Shown piece by piece: positions 1-9,117 of a stretch of DNA of 64,000 nt. Location of the stretch: positions 62,001 to 126,000 of the forward strand of contig NZ_JAHQZS010000003.1 in assembly GCF_019061145.1 (NCBI RefSeq), read 5' to 3'. A program made the translations under genes and the position numbers. Within the stretch, counting starts at the first letter, position 1, and every line of letters starts with the position of its first letter. The notes under the pieces were generated by a model that saw only the letters and a program-made list of their open reading frames with translations, made no database searches and was not told the DNA's origin. Origin of the DNA: Anianabacter salinae (GTDB lineage: Bacteria; Pseudomonadota; Alphaproteobacteria; Rhodobacterales; Rhodobacteraceae).

Positions 1-181
1 GCCTGCCACAGCATCAAGAGTGCAGGAAAGGCTTACGCAAAGTCATGCAATCACTTCTGGCTTGCAGGGTTTTCCCGCCTCATTGATGCCTTGATTCATC
101 TTGAACGTGTATTCAGTGCAGCGTGAAGATCGCTTCCTTTGGCCCTTCCGCGCCGCAACAAAGCACACGCAGGAGTTGATA
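1..181. other. Leading non-coding stretch
   Basis: No credible gene was found on either strand before the ribosome-binding site of the first gene, AGGAG just upstream of 182. Short open frames here have neither a start signal nor a recognisable protein. It may hold the promoter of the peroxiredoxin-like gene, but no convincing -35/-10 pair stands out. Confidence 0.4.
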
Positions 182-907
182 ATGGGGCTCTTTGACCAGA
201 CCTTCCTGAAAGGCAGCCGCGCCGTCGATGTCGAGGTCACTTTGCCAGCGTCCTACAGGCGCAGGGTCGATTGGGTTCCCCGCATCGGCGACATCTTTCC
301 CAACTTCACCGCCGAGACGACGACCGGGCATCTGGACTTCCACGACTGGGCGGAAGGGCGCTGGGTGCACCTGTTCAACTGTCCCAAGCTGGGCGGCGCC
401 GTCACGTCGACCGAACTGGCCTCGTTCAGCGCGGCGGCGCCCGAGTTCGACCAGCGCGGGGTGGTGAACCTCGGCCTCGTGCAGGCGACCAAGTCGCAGC
501 AAATCGGGTTCGAGGTCGAGATCGAGCGCCTGTTCGATGTTCGCGTGAACTTTCCCGTCGTGCTGGACCAGGCGGGCCACCTGTCGCGCATCCTGGGCAT
601 GTTCAGCCTGCGGGACAGCTATGAGCATGCGGTGCGCAAGTCGTTCCTGATCGACCCCTCGCTCAAGGTGCGCGGGCTGTTCGAATACCCGCTCAACGTC
701 GGGCGCAGCGTGGACGAGATTCTGCGGCTGACCGATGCGCACCAGCTTCGCGACCGCTCGGGGTTGGTGACGCCTGCCGACTGGCTGCCGGGTGACGACG
801 CGCTGATCCCGGAATCGGTGCCCGCCTCGGACGCGATGGCACGCTACGGCGATGCGATCAGCTACTACAGCCCGGCGCTGCGCGGGGTTCCGACGGCCGG
901 TCGCTGA
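182..907 (+). CDS. Peroxiredoxin-like protein (Prx6/AhpC-TSA fold) without the canonical peroxidatic cysteine
   Basis: The 241-residue product looks like a 1-Cys peroxiredoxin of the Prx6 type: an N-terminal thioredoxin-like domain (IGDIFPNF near residue 35), the strand leading to the active site (LFNCPKLGGAVTSTEL, 64-79), then SFLIDPSLKVRG and a C-terminal extension. Active family members have PVCTTE at the active site and reduce peroxides through that Cys. Here the aligned position is Thr75, and the only Cys in the protein is Cys67, eight residues earlier. This start is preferred over an in-frame ATG at 101 because AGGAG precedes it at good spacing and the homology begins here. The gene stands alone, 56 bases before an epimerase gene. 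The fold call is fairly secure; peroxidase activity is doubtful. Confidence 0.75.
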   Translation: MGLFDQTFLKGSRAVDVEVTLPASYRRRVDWVPRIGDIFPNFTAETTTGHLDFHDWAEGRWVHLFNCPKLGGAVTSTELASFSAAAPEFDQRGVVNLGLVQATKSQQIGFEVEIERLFDVRVNFPVVLDQAGHLSRILGMFSLRDSYEHAVRKSFLIDPSLKVRGLFEYPLNVGRSVDEILRLTDAHQLRDRSGLVTPADWLPGDDALIPESVPASDAMARYGDAISYYSPALRGVPTAGR

Positions 908-910
908 CGG

Positions 911-938
911 TTGCCGTCCGCCTGATTGTGGCTAGGGT
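911..938 (+). promoter_or_regulatory. Probable sigma-70 promoter of the epimerase gene
   Basis: A -35-like TTGCCG (911-916) and a -10-like TAGGGT (933-938) are separated by 16 bases, about 26 bases before the ATG at 964. A similar TTGCCG/TAGAGG pair precedes the MATE gene. Pattern only. Confidence 0.4.
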
Positions 939-963
939 GCGCGCAACACTATCGGAGGCTCCC

Positions 964-1866
964 ATGCGCATTCTTTTCACCGGCGGCAGCGGCAAGGCCG
1001 GGCGGCACGTCGTCCCCTACCTGATCGGGCAGGGGCACCGCGTGCTGAACGTCGACAAGACCCCGCTGGACGCGGACGGCGTTGACAACCGGATCGCGGA
1101 CCTGACCGATGCGGGGCAGGTTCATGACGTGATGCACAGCTATGCCGGACTGGACGAGCTGGGCACGGGGCAGGGGCCAAAGGGCTTTGACGCCGTCGTG
1201 CATTTCGCCGCCGTGCCGCGCATCCTCATCACCAGCGATGGCGAATGCTACCGCAACAACGTGCTGTCCACCTACAACGTCATCGACGCCGCGCTGAAGG
1301 CTGGCGTGCGCAAGATCATCTTCGCCTCGTCCGAGACGACCTATGGCGTCTGTTTCGCCGATGGCGACCGCAAGCCCGAGTTCCTGCCCATGACCGAGGA
1401 ACACCCGACCGTTCCGGAAGACAGCTACGCCATGTCCAAGGTCGCCAACGAGGTCACGGCGCGCAGCTTTCAGCGCCGCTCGGGCGCGGACATCTACGGC
1501 TTTCGTATCAACAACGTGATCGAGCCGCATGAATACCGCGAGATGTTCCCGGCCTTCATCGACAATCCAGGCCTGCGCGAGCGCAACATCTTCGCCTATA
1601 TCGACGCGCGCGACCTGGGGCAGGCGGTAGACTGCGCGCTGCGCACGGACGGGCTGGGCTATGAGGTGTTCAACGTGGCCAACGACGACCATTCCGTCGC
1701 CCTGAGCACGCAGGAGATCGCCGAGAGGTTCTATCCCGGCATCCCCTTCACGCGGGACATGGGCACGCGCGAGACGTTCTATTCCAACAAGAAGCTGAAG
1801 AGCCTGACCGGGTTCCAGCCCGCGCATCACTGGCGGATGTATCTGGACGATCCGACGATGGCGTGA
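964..1866 (+). CDS. NAD-dependent epimerase/dehydratase (extended SDR)
   Basis: The 300-residue product is an extended short-chain dehydrogenase/reductase of the sugar-nucleotide epimerase type. It has an N-terminal Rossmann glycine motif (FTGGSGKAG, 5-13), the strand ending VVHFAA (78-83), an active-site Ser in ASSET (121-125) and the catalytic pair Tyr155/Lys159 in YAMSK. The substrate cannot be read from sequence; close relatives are annotated simply as NAD(P)-dependent oxidoreductases. The start at 964 has GGAGG at 954-958; an upstream in-frame ATG at 928 would add 12 residues before the Rossmann strand and has no such site. It is probably monocistronic, with its own promoter-like element upstream and a hairpin plus T-run just after the stop. 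Confidence 0.85.
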   Translation: MRILFTGGSGKAGRHVVPYLIGQGHRVLNVDKTPLDADGVDNRIADLTDAGQVHDVMHSYAGLDELGTGQGPKGFDAVVHFAAVPRILITSDGECYRNNVLSTYNVIDAALKAGVRKIIFASSETTYGVCFADGDRKPEFLPMTEEHPTVPEDSYAMSKVANEVTARSFQRRSGADIYGFRINNVIEPHEYREMFPAFIDNPGLRERNIFAYIDARDLGQAVDCALRTDGLGYEVFNVANDDHSVALSTQEIAERFYPGIPFTRDMGTRETFYSNKKLKSLTGFQPAHHWRMYLDDPTMA

Positions 1867-1869
1867 TGC

Positions 1870-1896
1870 CGGCCTGATCCGGGGCCGTTCATTTTT
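1870..1896 (+). terminator. Possible intrinsic terminator after the epimerase gene
   Basis: Stem CGGCC (1870-1874) pairs with GGCCG (1883-1887) and is followed by a T-rich run (1888-1896). The stem is short, so this is moderate support only. Confidence 0.4.
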
Positions 1897-1917
1897 CGCC
1901 CAACATTCAGGCATGTC

Positions 1918-1946
1918 TTGCCGCTGTCACCGGATCAGCCTAGAGG
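1918..1946 (+). promoter_or_regulatory. Probable promoter of the MATE exporter gene
   Basis: TTGCCG (1918-1923) and TAGAGG (1941-1946) are spaced by 17 bases. Transcription would be expected to begin at or next to the ATG at 1953, implying a leaderless message. Against this, GAGG within the -10 hexamer also looks like a Shine-Dalgarno site for the same ATG. Confidence 0.35.
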
Positions 1947-1952
1947 CAGGGC

Positions 1953-3314
1953 ATGTCCCCGCCCCTGAGTTATCGCCAGCATTTCGCGGCCGTTGTCGCC
2001 CTTGGTCTGCCGCTTGTCGGCAGCCACGTCGCGCAGTTCCTGCTGACGCTGACGGACACGATCCTGATCGGCTGGTATGACGTCGAGGCGCTGGCGGCGG
2101 GCAACCTTGCGGGCGGCGTGTTCTTCGTCTTCCTGATCTTCGGCGCGGGCTTTGGCTGGGCGGTAATGCCGCTGGTGGCGACGGCCCATGCCAAGGGCGA
2201 CGCGACCGAGGTGCGGCGCGCCACGCGGATGGGCCTGTGGCTGTCGGCACTGTTCTCGGTCGCCTGCCTGCCGGTGTTCCTGTTCGCGCGGCCGATCTTC
2301 CTGTGGCTGGGCCAGACCGAGGTGGTGGCCACGCTGGCGCAGGATTACCTGCGGATCGCGGGATTCGCGATCATGCCGGGGCTGTTCGTCATGGTGATGA
2401 AAAGCTACCTAGCCGCGCTGGGCCGAGCGAATGCGGTGCTGTGGATCACGTTGATCGCGGTGCCGGTGAACTTTGCCGCCAACTGGCTTTTGATCTTCGG
2501 CAACTGGGGCTTTCCGGAACTTGGTATTCGCGGTGCCGCCATCGCCACCGTGGCCACCAGCCTGCTGAGCGCGATCCTGACGGCGCTTTACGCCGTGCGC
2601 ACCATGCCCGAACACCAGTTGTTCGTCCGTCTCTGGCGCCCCGACTGGGAGGCGTTCCGCACCGTGTTCCGTCTTGGCCTGCCGATCGGGTTGACCGCGC
2701 TGGCAGAGGTCGGGCTTTTCACCGCCTCCTCGGTGATGATGGGCTGGCTGGGCACTTTGCCGCTGGCCGCGCATGGTGCCGCGCTGCAGATCAGTTCCAT
2801 GACCTTCATGGTGCATCTGGGGCTGTCCAACGTGGCGACGATCCGCGCGGGGCAGGCGCTGGGCCATGGCAACCGGACCGATCTGGTGCGCGGGTCCGTG
2901 ACGGTGTTGTTCTGTTCAGGTGTCGCCGTGGCGGGAACGGTCGCGCTGTTCCTGCTGGCGCCCGAGCCGCTGATCGGCATCTTCACCGATCCCGATGATC
3001 CAAACCGGGGCGCGGTGATCGCCATCGGCGCGGGGCTTCTGGCGGCGGCGGCACTGTTCCAGCTGGTGGATGCGGCGCAGGTGATCGGCATCGGCCTTCT
3101 GCGCGGGCTTCAGGACACCCGCGTTCCGATGATCGTGGCGGCGTTCAGTTATTGGGGCGTCGGTCTTGCCACCGCTTATGTGCTGGGCTTCGTGCTGGGC
3201 TGGGGCGGTGTCGGCATCTGGCTGGGCCTTGCGGCGGGGCTTGGGGTCGCGAGCGTTGCGCTGATGGCGCGGTTCTGGACGGTCGGGCTGGCGCGGATTC
3301 AGTCGCCCGCCTGA
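1953..3314 (+). CDS. MATE family efflux transporter
   Basis: The 453-residue polytopic inner-membrane protein has about twelve hydrophobic segments arranged as two six-helix halves, the normal size and layout of multidrug and toxic compound extrusion (MATE) antiporters. These export cationic organic compounds in exchange for Na+ or H+. The N-terminal region (ALGLPLVGSHVAQFLLTLTD) and the repeat near residue 240 (GLPIGLTALAEVGLF) match the NorM/DinF type. Substrate is unknown. The 3' end overlaps the convergent downstream gene by 16 bases. Confidence 0.88.
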   Translation: MSPPLSYRQHFAAVVALGLPLVGSHVAQFLLTLTDTILIGWYDVEALAAGNLAGGVFFVFLIFGAGFGWAVMPLVATAHAKGDATEVRRATRMGLWLSALFSVACLPVFLFARPIFLWLGQTEVVATLAQDYLRIAGFAIMPGLFVMVMKSYLAALGRANAVLWITLIAVPVNFAANWLLIFGNWGFPELGIRGAAIATVATSLLSAILTALYAVRTMPEHQLFVRLWRPDWEAFRTVFRLGLPIGLTALAEVGLFTASSVMMGWLGTLPLAAHGAALQISSMTFMVHLGLSNVATIRAGQALGHGNRTDLVRGSVTVLFCSGVAVAGTVALFLLAPEPLIGIFTDPDDPNRGAVIAIGAGLLAAAALFQLVDAAQVIGIGLLRGLQDTRVPMIVAAFSYWGVGLATAYVLGFVLGWGGVGIWLGLAAGLGVASVALMARFWTVGLARIQSPA

Positions 3315-3723
3315 CCGCCCTTGGCGGTTTTCAGCATCCGGTCCGCCTTTTTCCGGACCAGCACCGAGCGCAGGTCGTGCATCGCCAGCAGCAGCGCATC
3401 GGTGACGTTTTCCAGCTCGTCGTCCGATGCGTTCGACTGCACCCAATGCGCGGTATTGTTCAGATAATCGACTGCCCGGTGGATGTCCTCGATGTTGCGG
3501 CGGGCCAAAAGCGCGGTGCGCTCGTCCATCCACTCCTGGATCACCGCCTTGTCCTCGGCGGTCAGTTGATAGTCGCCATGCGCCTTGATCTGGCCGTTCT
3601 TGATGTTCACGACCGCGATCTGTTCCATCTCGATCCGGCGCTGGCGGTTCTCGGTATCGACCGAGAAGACGAAGGCACCGTTCTCGCGGACGCGAAAGTA
3701 ATACTCGGGCAGGTTTGCCGACA

Positions 3724-3724
<1 letters not shown>
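3299..3724 (-). CDS. Conserved hypothetical protein downstream of aspartate aminotransferase
   Basis: The product is 141 residues, soluble, with no signal peptide or membrane segment. The N-terminal half is beta-rich (YYFRVRENGAFVFSVDTENR) and the C-terminal half is helical with a basic tail. No family with a known function was recognised. Its ATG shares one base with the TGA of the upstream aminotransferase (TGATG), so the two are probably translationally coupled. The end overlaps the convergent MATE gene. Confidence 0.75.
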
Positions 3725-4983
<1,259 letters not shown>

Positions 4984-5010
4984 TCAAGCACATCGGCCGG
5001 AGGTATACCG

Positions 5011-5418
5011 ATGAACGACACACAAGACCCCGCCGCGGCGGGATGGTTTTCCAACGACGCCGCGACATTCGGCGACAGGGTCGCGGCCGCGCGCGAGGCT
5101 GTGGGCATGTCGCAGGCCGATCTGGCCAAGCGTCTTGGCGTCAAGCTGAAGACCGTGACGGGCTGGGAAGAAGATCTGGCCGAGCCGCGCGCCAACAAGC
5201 TTCAGATGCTGTCGGGCGTGTTGAACGTGTCGATGGTCTGGCTGTTGTCGGGCGAAGGCGACGGCGTGGCCGCACCGGACGAAGCCGCGGTGCTGGACGT
5301 TGACGTGACCGCGCTATTGACGGAAATCCGGCAAATCCGCAGCGGCCTGTCCCATACCGCCGACCGTCTGGCCGTTGCGGAAAAGAAACTCCGCAAGGCA
5401 TTGAAGGCCACCACATGA
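5011..5418 (+). CDS. XRE-family helix-turn-helix transcriptional regulator
   Basis: The 135-residue protein has a Cro/C1-type HTH at about residues 22-80 (AAAREAVGMSQADLAKRLGV, then LKTVTGWEEDLAEPRANKL) and a C-terminal helical segment likely to mediate dimerisation. The start follows a GGAGG site at 4999-5003. The last codons overlap the downstream sdhE start (ATGA), so the two are co-translated. The target genes are unknown; the divergent aminotransferase promoter is a natural candidate for control. Confidence 0.82.
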   Translation: MNDTQDPAAAGWFSNDAATFGDRVAAAREAVGMSQADLAKRLGVKLKTVTGWEEDLAEPRANKLQMLSGVLNVSMVWLLSGEGDGVAAPDEAAVLDVDVTALLTEIRQIRSGLSHTADRLAVAEKKLRKALKATT

Positions 5419-5675
5419 CCGAAGCGCCCGAGACCCGGCTGAAACGGCTGCGCATGCGGTCCTGGCGGCGCGGCATCAAAGAGATGGACATCATCCTTGG
5501 CACCTGGTCGGATGAGCGGCTGGCGACGCTGGATGACGGCACGCTCGATATCTACGAGGTGCTGCTGGAAGAGAACGATCAGGACCTCTATCGCTGGGTC
5601 ACGGGTCAGGAAGATGCGCCCGAGCATTTGCGCCCGCTGCTGGCGCAGATCGCCGAACACGCCAACGCCATCTGA
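5415..5675 (+). CDS. sdhE: Succinate dehydrogenase assembly factor SdhE (FAD assembly factor)
   Basis: The 86-residue product matches the SdhE/YgfY/Sdh5 family, which promotes covalent flavinylation of the SdhA flavoprotein of complex II. The diagnostic RGxxE motif is present as RRGIKEMD, followed by the acidic helices expected of the small five-helix fold. Length is typical. It overlaps the upstream HTH gene by 4 bases. Confidence 0.88.
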   Translation: MTEAPETRLKRLRMRSWRRGIKEMDIILGTWSDERLATLDDGTLDIYEVLLEENDQDLYRWVTGQEDAPEHLRPLLAQIAEHANAI

Positions 5676-5746
5676 CACCGCTTAACGCTATTTCAGGGTT
5701 TTCGCTGAAAAGTCGCCGCGAACAGGCACTTTCGGCGGAGACCTTC

Positions 5747-6247
5747 ATGAGCATGCTTCACCCCCTTTCCGATCCTTCGGAACCCATGGTCGACCCGGTC
5801 CCGCTGGGCCGGTATCTGGACACGCTGGCGCTGGTGGAACGGCTGCACCGGCTGCTTCTGGACGTCATCAAGGACGAGTTCGAGCGTCTGGGCATCATCG
5901 AGATCAACGCGGTGCAGGCGCTCTTGCTGTTCAACGTCGGCGACAACGAGGTGACAGCGGGTGAGTTGAAGACGCGCGGCTACTACCAGGGCTCGAACGT
6001 GTCCTACAATCTCAAGAAGCTGGTCGATCTGGGCTACATGCACCACCAGCGCTGCGCGGTGGACCGCCGCGCGGTGCGCGTGCGGCTGACCGAAAAGGGC
6101 AGGCGGGTGCGGCTGACGCTGGGGGCGCTGTTCGCGCGTCACGCGGGGCTGTGGTCTGCTGATCCGGAGCGTGATCTTGCCGGATCGAATGACCGGCTTC
6201 GGATGCTCGAACGGTTCTGGACCGATCAGATCCGCTATCTCTACTGA
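5747..6247 (+). CDS. MarR-type winged-helix regulator, LdtR-like
   Basis: The 166-residue protein has a winged-helix domain (about residues 40-120) with the recognition region TRGYYQGSNVSYNLKKLVDLG and the wing HQRCAVDRRAVRVRLTEKG. This matches the LdtR group of MarR-like proteins, known in Liberibacter and Rhizobiales as activators of an L,D-transpeptidase and of stress tolerance. GGAG at 5737-5740 supports the ATG at 5747. It is convergent with the DUF1194 pair and overlaps it by 7 bases. The family call is good; the regulon is unknown here. Confidence 0.8.
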   Translation: MSMLHPLSDPSEPMVDPVPLGRYLDTLALVERLHRLLLDVIKDEFERLGIIEINAVQALLLFNVGDNEVTAGELKTRGYYQGSNVSYNLKKLVDLGYMHHQRCAVDRRAVRVRLTEKGRRVRLTLGALFARHAGLWSADPERDLAGSNDRLRMLERFWTDQIRYLY

Positions 6248-6948
6248 TCCCCGCTTGCGTCGCTGAATGCGAGGATCTGGATTTCTTTCAACAGCTTGCG
6301 CGCCATCGTGTCCTCGAACGCCTCGTAGCCACGGGCGACCTCGACAAAGGCGTCCGGCCCCCGGATCACCTCGCTCTCGAAGTAGCGGCGCAGCGACGAC
6401 GCCGCGCTGTCGCCGGTTTCGGCCAGCCGGGGCGTTCCGATCACCAGCCCGTTCACCGTCAGATCGCCCAGCGCATCGCGCACCTCACGCGGGCGCGGGC
6501 CCGAATTCGACTCGCCGTCGCCCGAAAGATCGAGGGTGCGCCGCCAGCATTCGGCCTGCCGGCGCGTCGCCGTCTGCCCGAACAACATCGCCTGACCGAT
6601 CCCCGTCGACAGGTCCAGCGCCGCCCGCTCGGCGCCCGTCAGGCGCCCCGCGATCGCGCGCAACCCCGCTTCGTCCGCGATTTCCGTCCACGGGATCAGG
6701 ATGCGCTGGCTGGCCGCCCCCGACCATTCGTAGACGAACAGCCGCATCGGTGCGTCAGGCATCGCCAGAATCGCCTCGGCGACGTCAGGGCGCAGCAGCG
6801 CACCGGCCAGCCCGTCCAGCTGCAGCCGATATTCCTCGGCATCGACCGATCCCGACACGTCCAGCCCAAGCGCGAGCGCCAGTCGGCACTCGGCAGACGC
6901 CGCCAGAGGCGCAAGCGCCAGAACCGCCGCACACACCAGCCGTTTCAC
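6241..6948 (-). CDS. DUF1194 protein with von Willebrand A-like fold, exported (paralogue 2)
   Basis: The 235-residue protein begins with a clear signal peptide (cleavage near AASA-E, residue 19/20) and continues directly into a vWA-like strand with a MIDAS motif, LDVSGSVD (Asp30, Ser32, Ser34). A second typical segment is TLDLSGDGESNSG. DUF1194 proteins are secreted or periplasmic metal-binding vWA-like proteins of unknown role. Its start overlaps the end of the upstream paralogue by 4 bases, so the pair is one transcription unit with gloA. Confidence 0.85.
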   Translation of the reverse strand: MKRLVCAAVLALAPLAASAECRLALALGLDVSGSVDAEEYRLQLDGLAGALLRPDVAEAILAMPDAPMRLFVYEWSGAASQRILIPWTEIADEAGLRAIAGRLTGAERAALDLSTGIGQAMLFGQTATRRQAECWRRTLDLSGDGESNSGPRPREVRDALGDLTVNGLVIGTPRLAETGDSAASSLRRYFESEVIRGPDAFVEVARGYEAFEDTMARKLLKEIQILAFSDASGDQ

Positions 6949-7637
6949 CCCGGACCCTCCGCGCCCGGAAGCGCGCCGATGGCCATCGCCTGCAACTCGC
7001 GCACCAGCTTGCGCCGCATCGCCCGCTCGAAGTCGTCAAACCCGTCCGCGACTTCGACAAAGGCGCCCGGCCCCCGGATCAGCTCGCGCCGGTAATACTC
7101 GGCCAGGTCCACCCCGTCCGCCGACCCGATCGCGAGCCCGTTCACCGTCACCTCGTCCAGCGGGAAATTCCGGTAGGCCAGCCGTGGTGCGAAACCGTCG
7201 TTGTTCACCCCGTCCCCCGACACATCCAGCGTGCGGAACAGGCAGTCCGGCGCCGCGGCGAACAGGCTGGCCGCAAAGCCCACCGAATACCCAAGCGCCG
7301 TCGGAAACTCGGCATAGCTGCGCCGCGAGGAGGCCACCGCCACCGCCGCCCGCTCCAGATCGGCGGGCGATTGAACCAGAACCCAGTCCAGGATCACGTC
7401 CTGCTGATACCGCCCCGACCATTCGTAGACCGCCAGCGCCACGGTATCGCCGGGGGCCGAGAACATCGCCGCCTGCACCTCGGGCGCGATCAGCGCCGCC
7501 GCCAGCCCCTGCCGCTGCAGCGCATCCTCGCCCGGATCGACGGACGACGAGATGTCGAGCGCCAGCAAAAGCGCCAGCCGGCAGGCGGCATCCGCCGCCC
7601 CCGGCCACAGCAACAGGGGGGCGAGCAGCCTTACCAA
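6945..7637 (-). CDS. DUF1194 protein with von Willebrand A-like fold, exported (paralogue 1)
   Basis: The 230-residue exported paralogue of the next gene has a signal peptide of about 17 residues, the MIDAS-like LDISSSVD (Asp28, Ser30, Ser32) and the shared block TLDVSGDGVNNDG. The start codon appears to be TTG at 7637; no in-frame ATG lies at a sensible place and the signal peptide begins there. It overlaps the 3' end of gloA by 7 bases. The function is unknown; tandem paralogues suggest a heteromeric or redundant pair. Confidence 0.83.
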   Translation of the reverse strand: MVRLLAPLLLWPGAADAACRLALLLALDISSSVDPGEDALQRQGLAAALIAPEVQAAMFSAPGDTVALAVYEWSGRYQQDVILDWVLVQSPADLERAAVAVASSRRSYAEFPTALGYSVGFAASLFAAAPDCLFRTLDVSGDGVNNDGFAPRLAYRNFPLDEVTVNGLAIGSADGVDLAEYYRRELIRGPGAFVEVADGFDDFERAMRRKLVRELQAMAIGALPGAEGPG

Positions 7638-8059
7638 TGCCCGGTGTTTTCCATGCTGGCCCAGGGCTCTGCAGGCTCCAGCGGCTTGCCCATCTGCAAC
7701 AGCTCGACCGAGATGTTGTCGGGCGAGCGCACGAAGGCCATCCAGCCATCACGCGGCGGGCGGTTGATCGTCACGCCGTTCTTCTGCAGGTGGTCGCACA
7801 TCTCGTAGATGTTCTCGACTGCGTAGGCGAGGTGCCCGAAATGGCGCGAATCCGATGGCAGCCCGTCGTCGCCGTCCCAGTTGTAGGTCAGCTCGACCGG
7901 GCAGTCCTCTTGTCCGGGGGGCGCCATGAACAGCAGCGTGAACCGCCCCTTCTCGCTCTCGGTGCGGCGCGTTTCCTTGAGGCCCAGAAGCTCGTAGAAG
8001 GCGATGGTTTTCTCCAGGTCCTTCACGCGGACCATCGTGTGCAGGTATTTCACGTCCAT
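7631..8059 (-). CDS. gloA: Lactoylglutathione lyase (glyoxalase I)
   Basis: The 142-residue VOC-fold metalloenzyme isomerises the hemithioacetal of methylglyoxal and glutathione to S-lactoylglutathione. The four expected metal ligands can be assigned as His7, Glu56, His76 and Glu119, in HTMVRVKDLEK, VELTYNWD, FGHLAYAVEN and ISVELLQ. The start at 8059 follows AAGGAAG; an upstream in-frame ATG at 8164 would add 35 unrelated residues. The partner enzyme gloB lies at 49.3 kb. It heads a small unit with the two DUF1194 genes. Confidence 0.92.
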   Translation of the reverse strand: MDVKYLHTMVRVKDLEKTIAFYELLGLKETRRTESEKGRFTLLFMAPPGQEDCPVELTYNWDGDDGLPSDSRHFGHLAYAVENIYEMCDHLQKNGVTINRPPRDGWMAFVRSPDNISVELLQMGKPLEPAEPWASMENTGHW

Positions 8060-8208
8060 TGGGGTCTTCCTTTCTGTGGTTGCCCCGGAACCTAGCATCC
8101 GCGCCACGCCCCGCCACCTGTTTCGCGCACACCGTATCTTGGCGGTTTTCGTGCCCCCGCCCATAGATGTAGTATCGCCCCGTCACAGCCCCGTGAAAGG
8201 ATTCGCCC

Positions 8209-9117
8209 ATGCCGCTGTCGCCCGAGCAACAGGCCGAGATCGACGCCGCCCGCAGCGCCCCGCGCCAGACCCTGCGCGCCGTGTCCGAAGGGATGGAGGC
8301 GCACCTCTACCGTGCGCACGAGGTGCTGGATCACGGCTTTGTCCGGGTGATCGACTACATGGGCAACGACGCCGCCATCGTGCAGGCCGCGCGGGTCAGC
8401 TATGGCGCGGGCACGAAACACGTCTCGAACGACGAGGGGCTGATCCGCTACCTCATGCGGCACTGGCACTCGACCCCCTTCGAGATGTGCGAGATCAAGC
8501 TGCACGTCAAACTGCCCGTCTTCGTCGCGCGGCAGTGGATCCGGCACCGCACCGCCAACGTCAACGAATACTCGGCGCGCTATTCGATCCTCGACCGCGA
8601 GTTCTACATCCCCGCGCCCGAACAGCTGGCCGCGCAGTCCACCGTGAACAACCAGGGCCGGGGCGAGGTGCTGGCGGGGGCAGAGGCGGCGCGCGTGCTC
8701 GACATGCTGAAATCCGACGCCGCGCGCAGCTATGACCATTACCAGGAGATGCTGTCGCAGGACGGCCAGCAGGGCCTTGCCCGCGAACTGGCGCGGATGA
8801 ACCTGCCCGCGAACGTCTACACCCAGTGGTACTGGAAGACCGACCTGCACAACCTGTTCCACTTCCTGCGCCTGCGCGCCGACGCCCACGCGCAATATGA
8901 AATCCGCGTCTACGCCGAGGCGATCTGCGCCATGGTCCGCGACTGGGTCCCGCTCGCCTATGCCGCCTTCGAGGACTACCGCATGGGCGGCGCCACGCTC
9001 TCGTCCAAGGCGATTGATTGTGTGCGCCGGATGCTCAAGGGTGAGGGCGTGACCCAGGAGACATCGGGGATGTCCAAGGGGGAATGGCGGGAGTTTATGG
9101 GGGTGATTGGTGGGTAG
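8209..9117 (+). CDS. thyX: Flavin-dependent thymidylate synthase
   Basis: ThyX makes dTMP from dUMP using methylene-tetrahydrofolate, NADPH and FAD. The signature [13 protein letters not shown] is at residues 112-124 and the flavin/dUMP-binding segments ([18 protein letters not shown]) are present. At 302 residues it is in the usual range for alphaproteobacteria. AAAGGA precedes the ATG. Its last 23 bases overlap the convergent AT-rich orphan gene, so the extreme C-terminus may have been reshaped when that islet arrived. Confidence 0.93.
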   Translation: MPLSPEQQAEIDAARSAPRQTLRAVSEGMEAHLYRAHEVLDHGFVRVIDYMGNDAAIVQAARVSYGAGTKHVSNDEGLIRYLMRHWHSTPFEMCEIKLHVKLPVFVARQWIRHRTANVNEYSARYSILDREFYIPAPEQLAAQSTVNNQGRGEVLAGAEAARVLDMLKSDAARSYDHYQEMLSQDGQQGLARELARMNLPANVYTQWYWKTDLHNLFHFLRLRADAHAQYEIRVYAEAICAMVRDWVPLAYAAFEDYRMGGATLSSKAIDCVRRMLKGEGVTQETSGMSKGEWREFMGVIGG

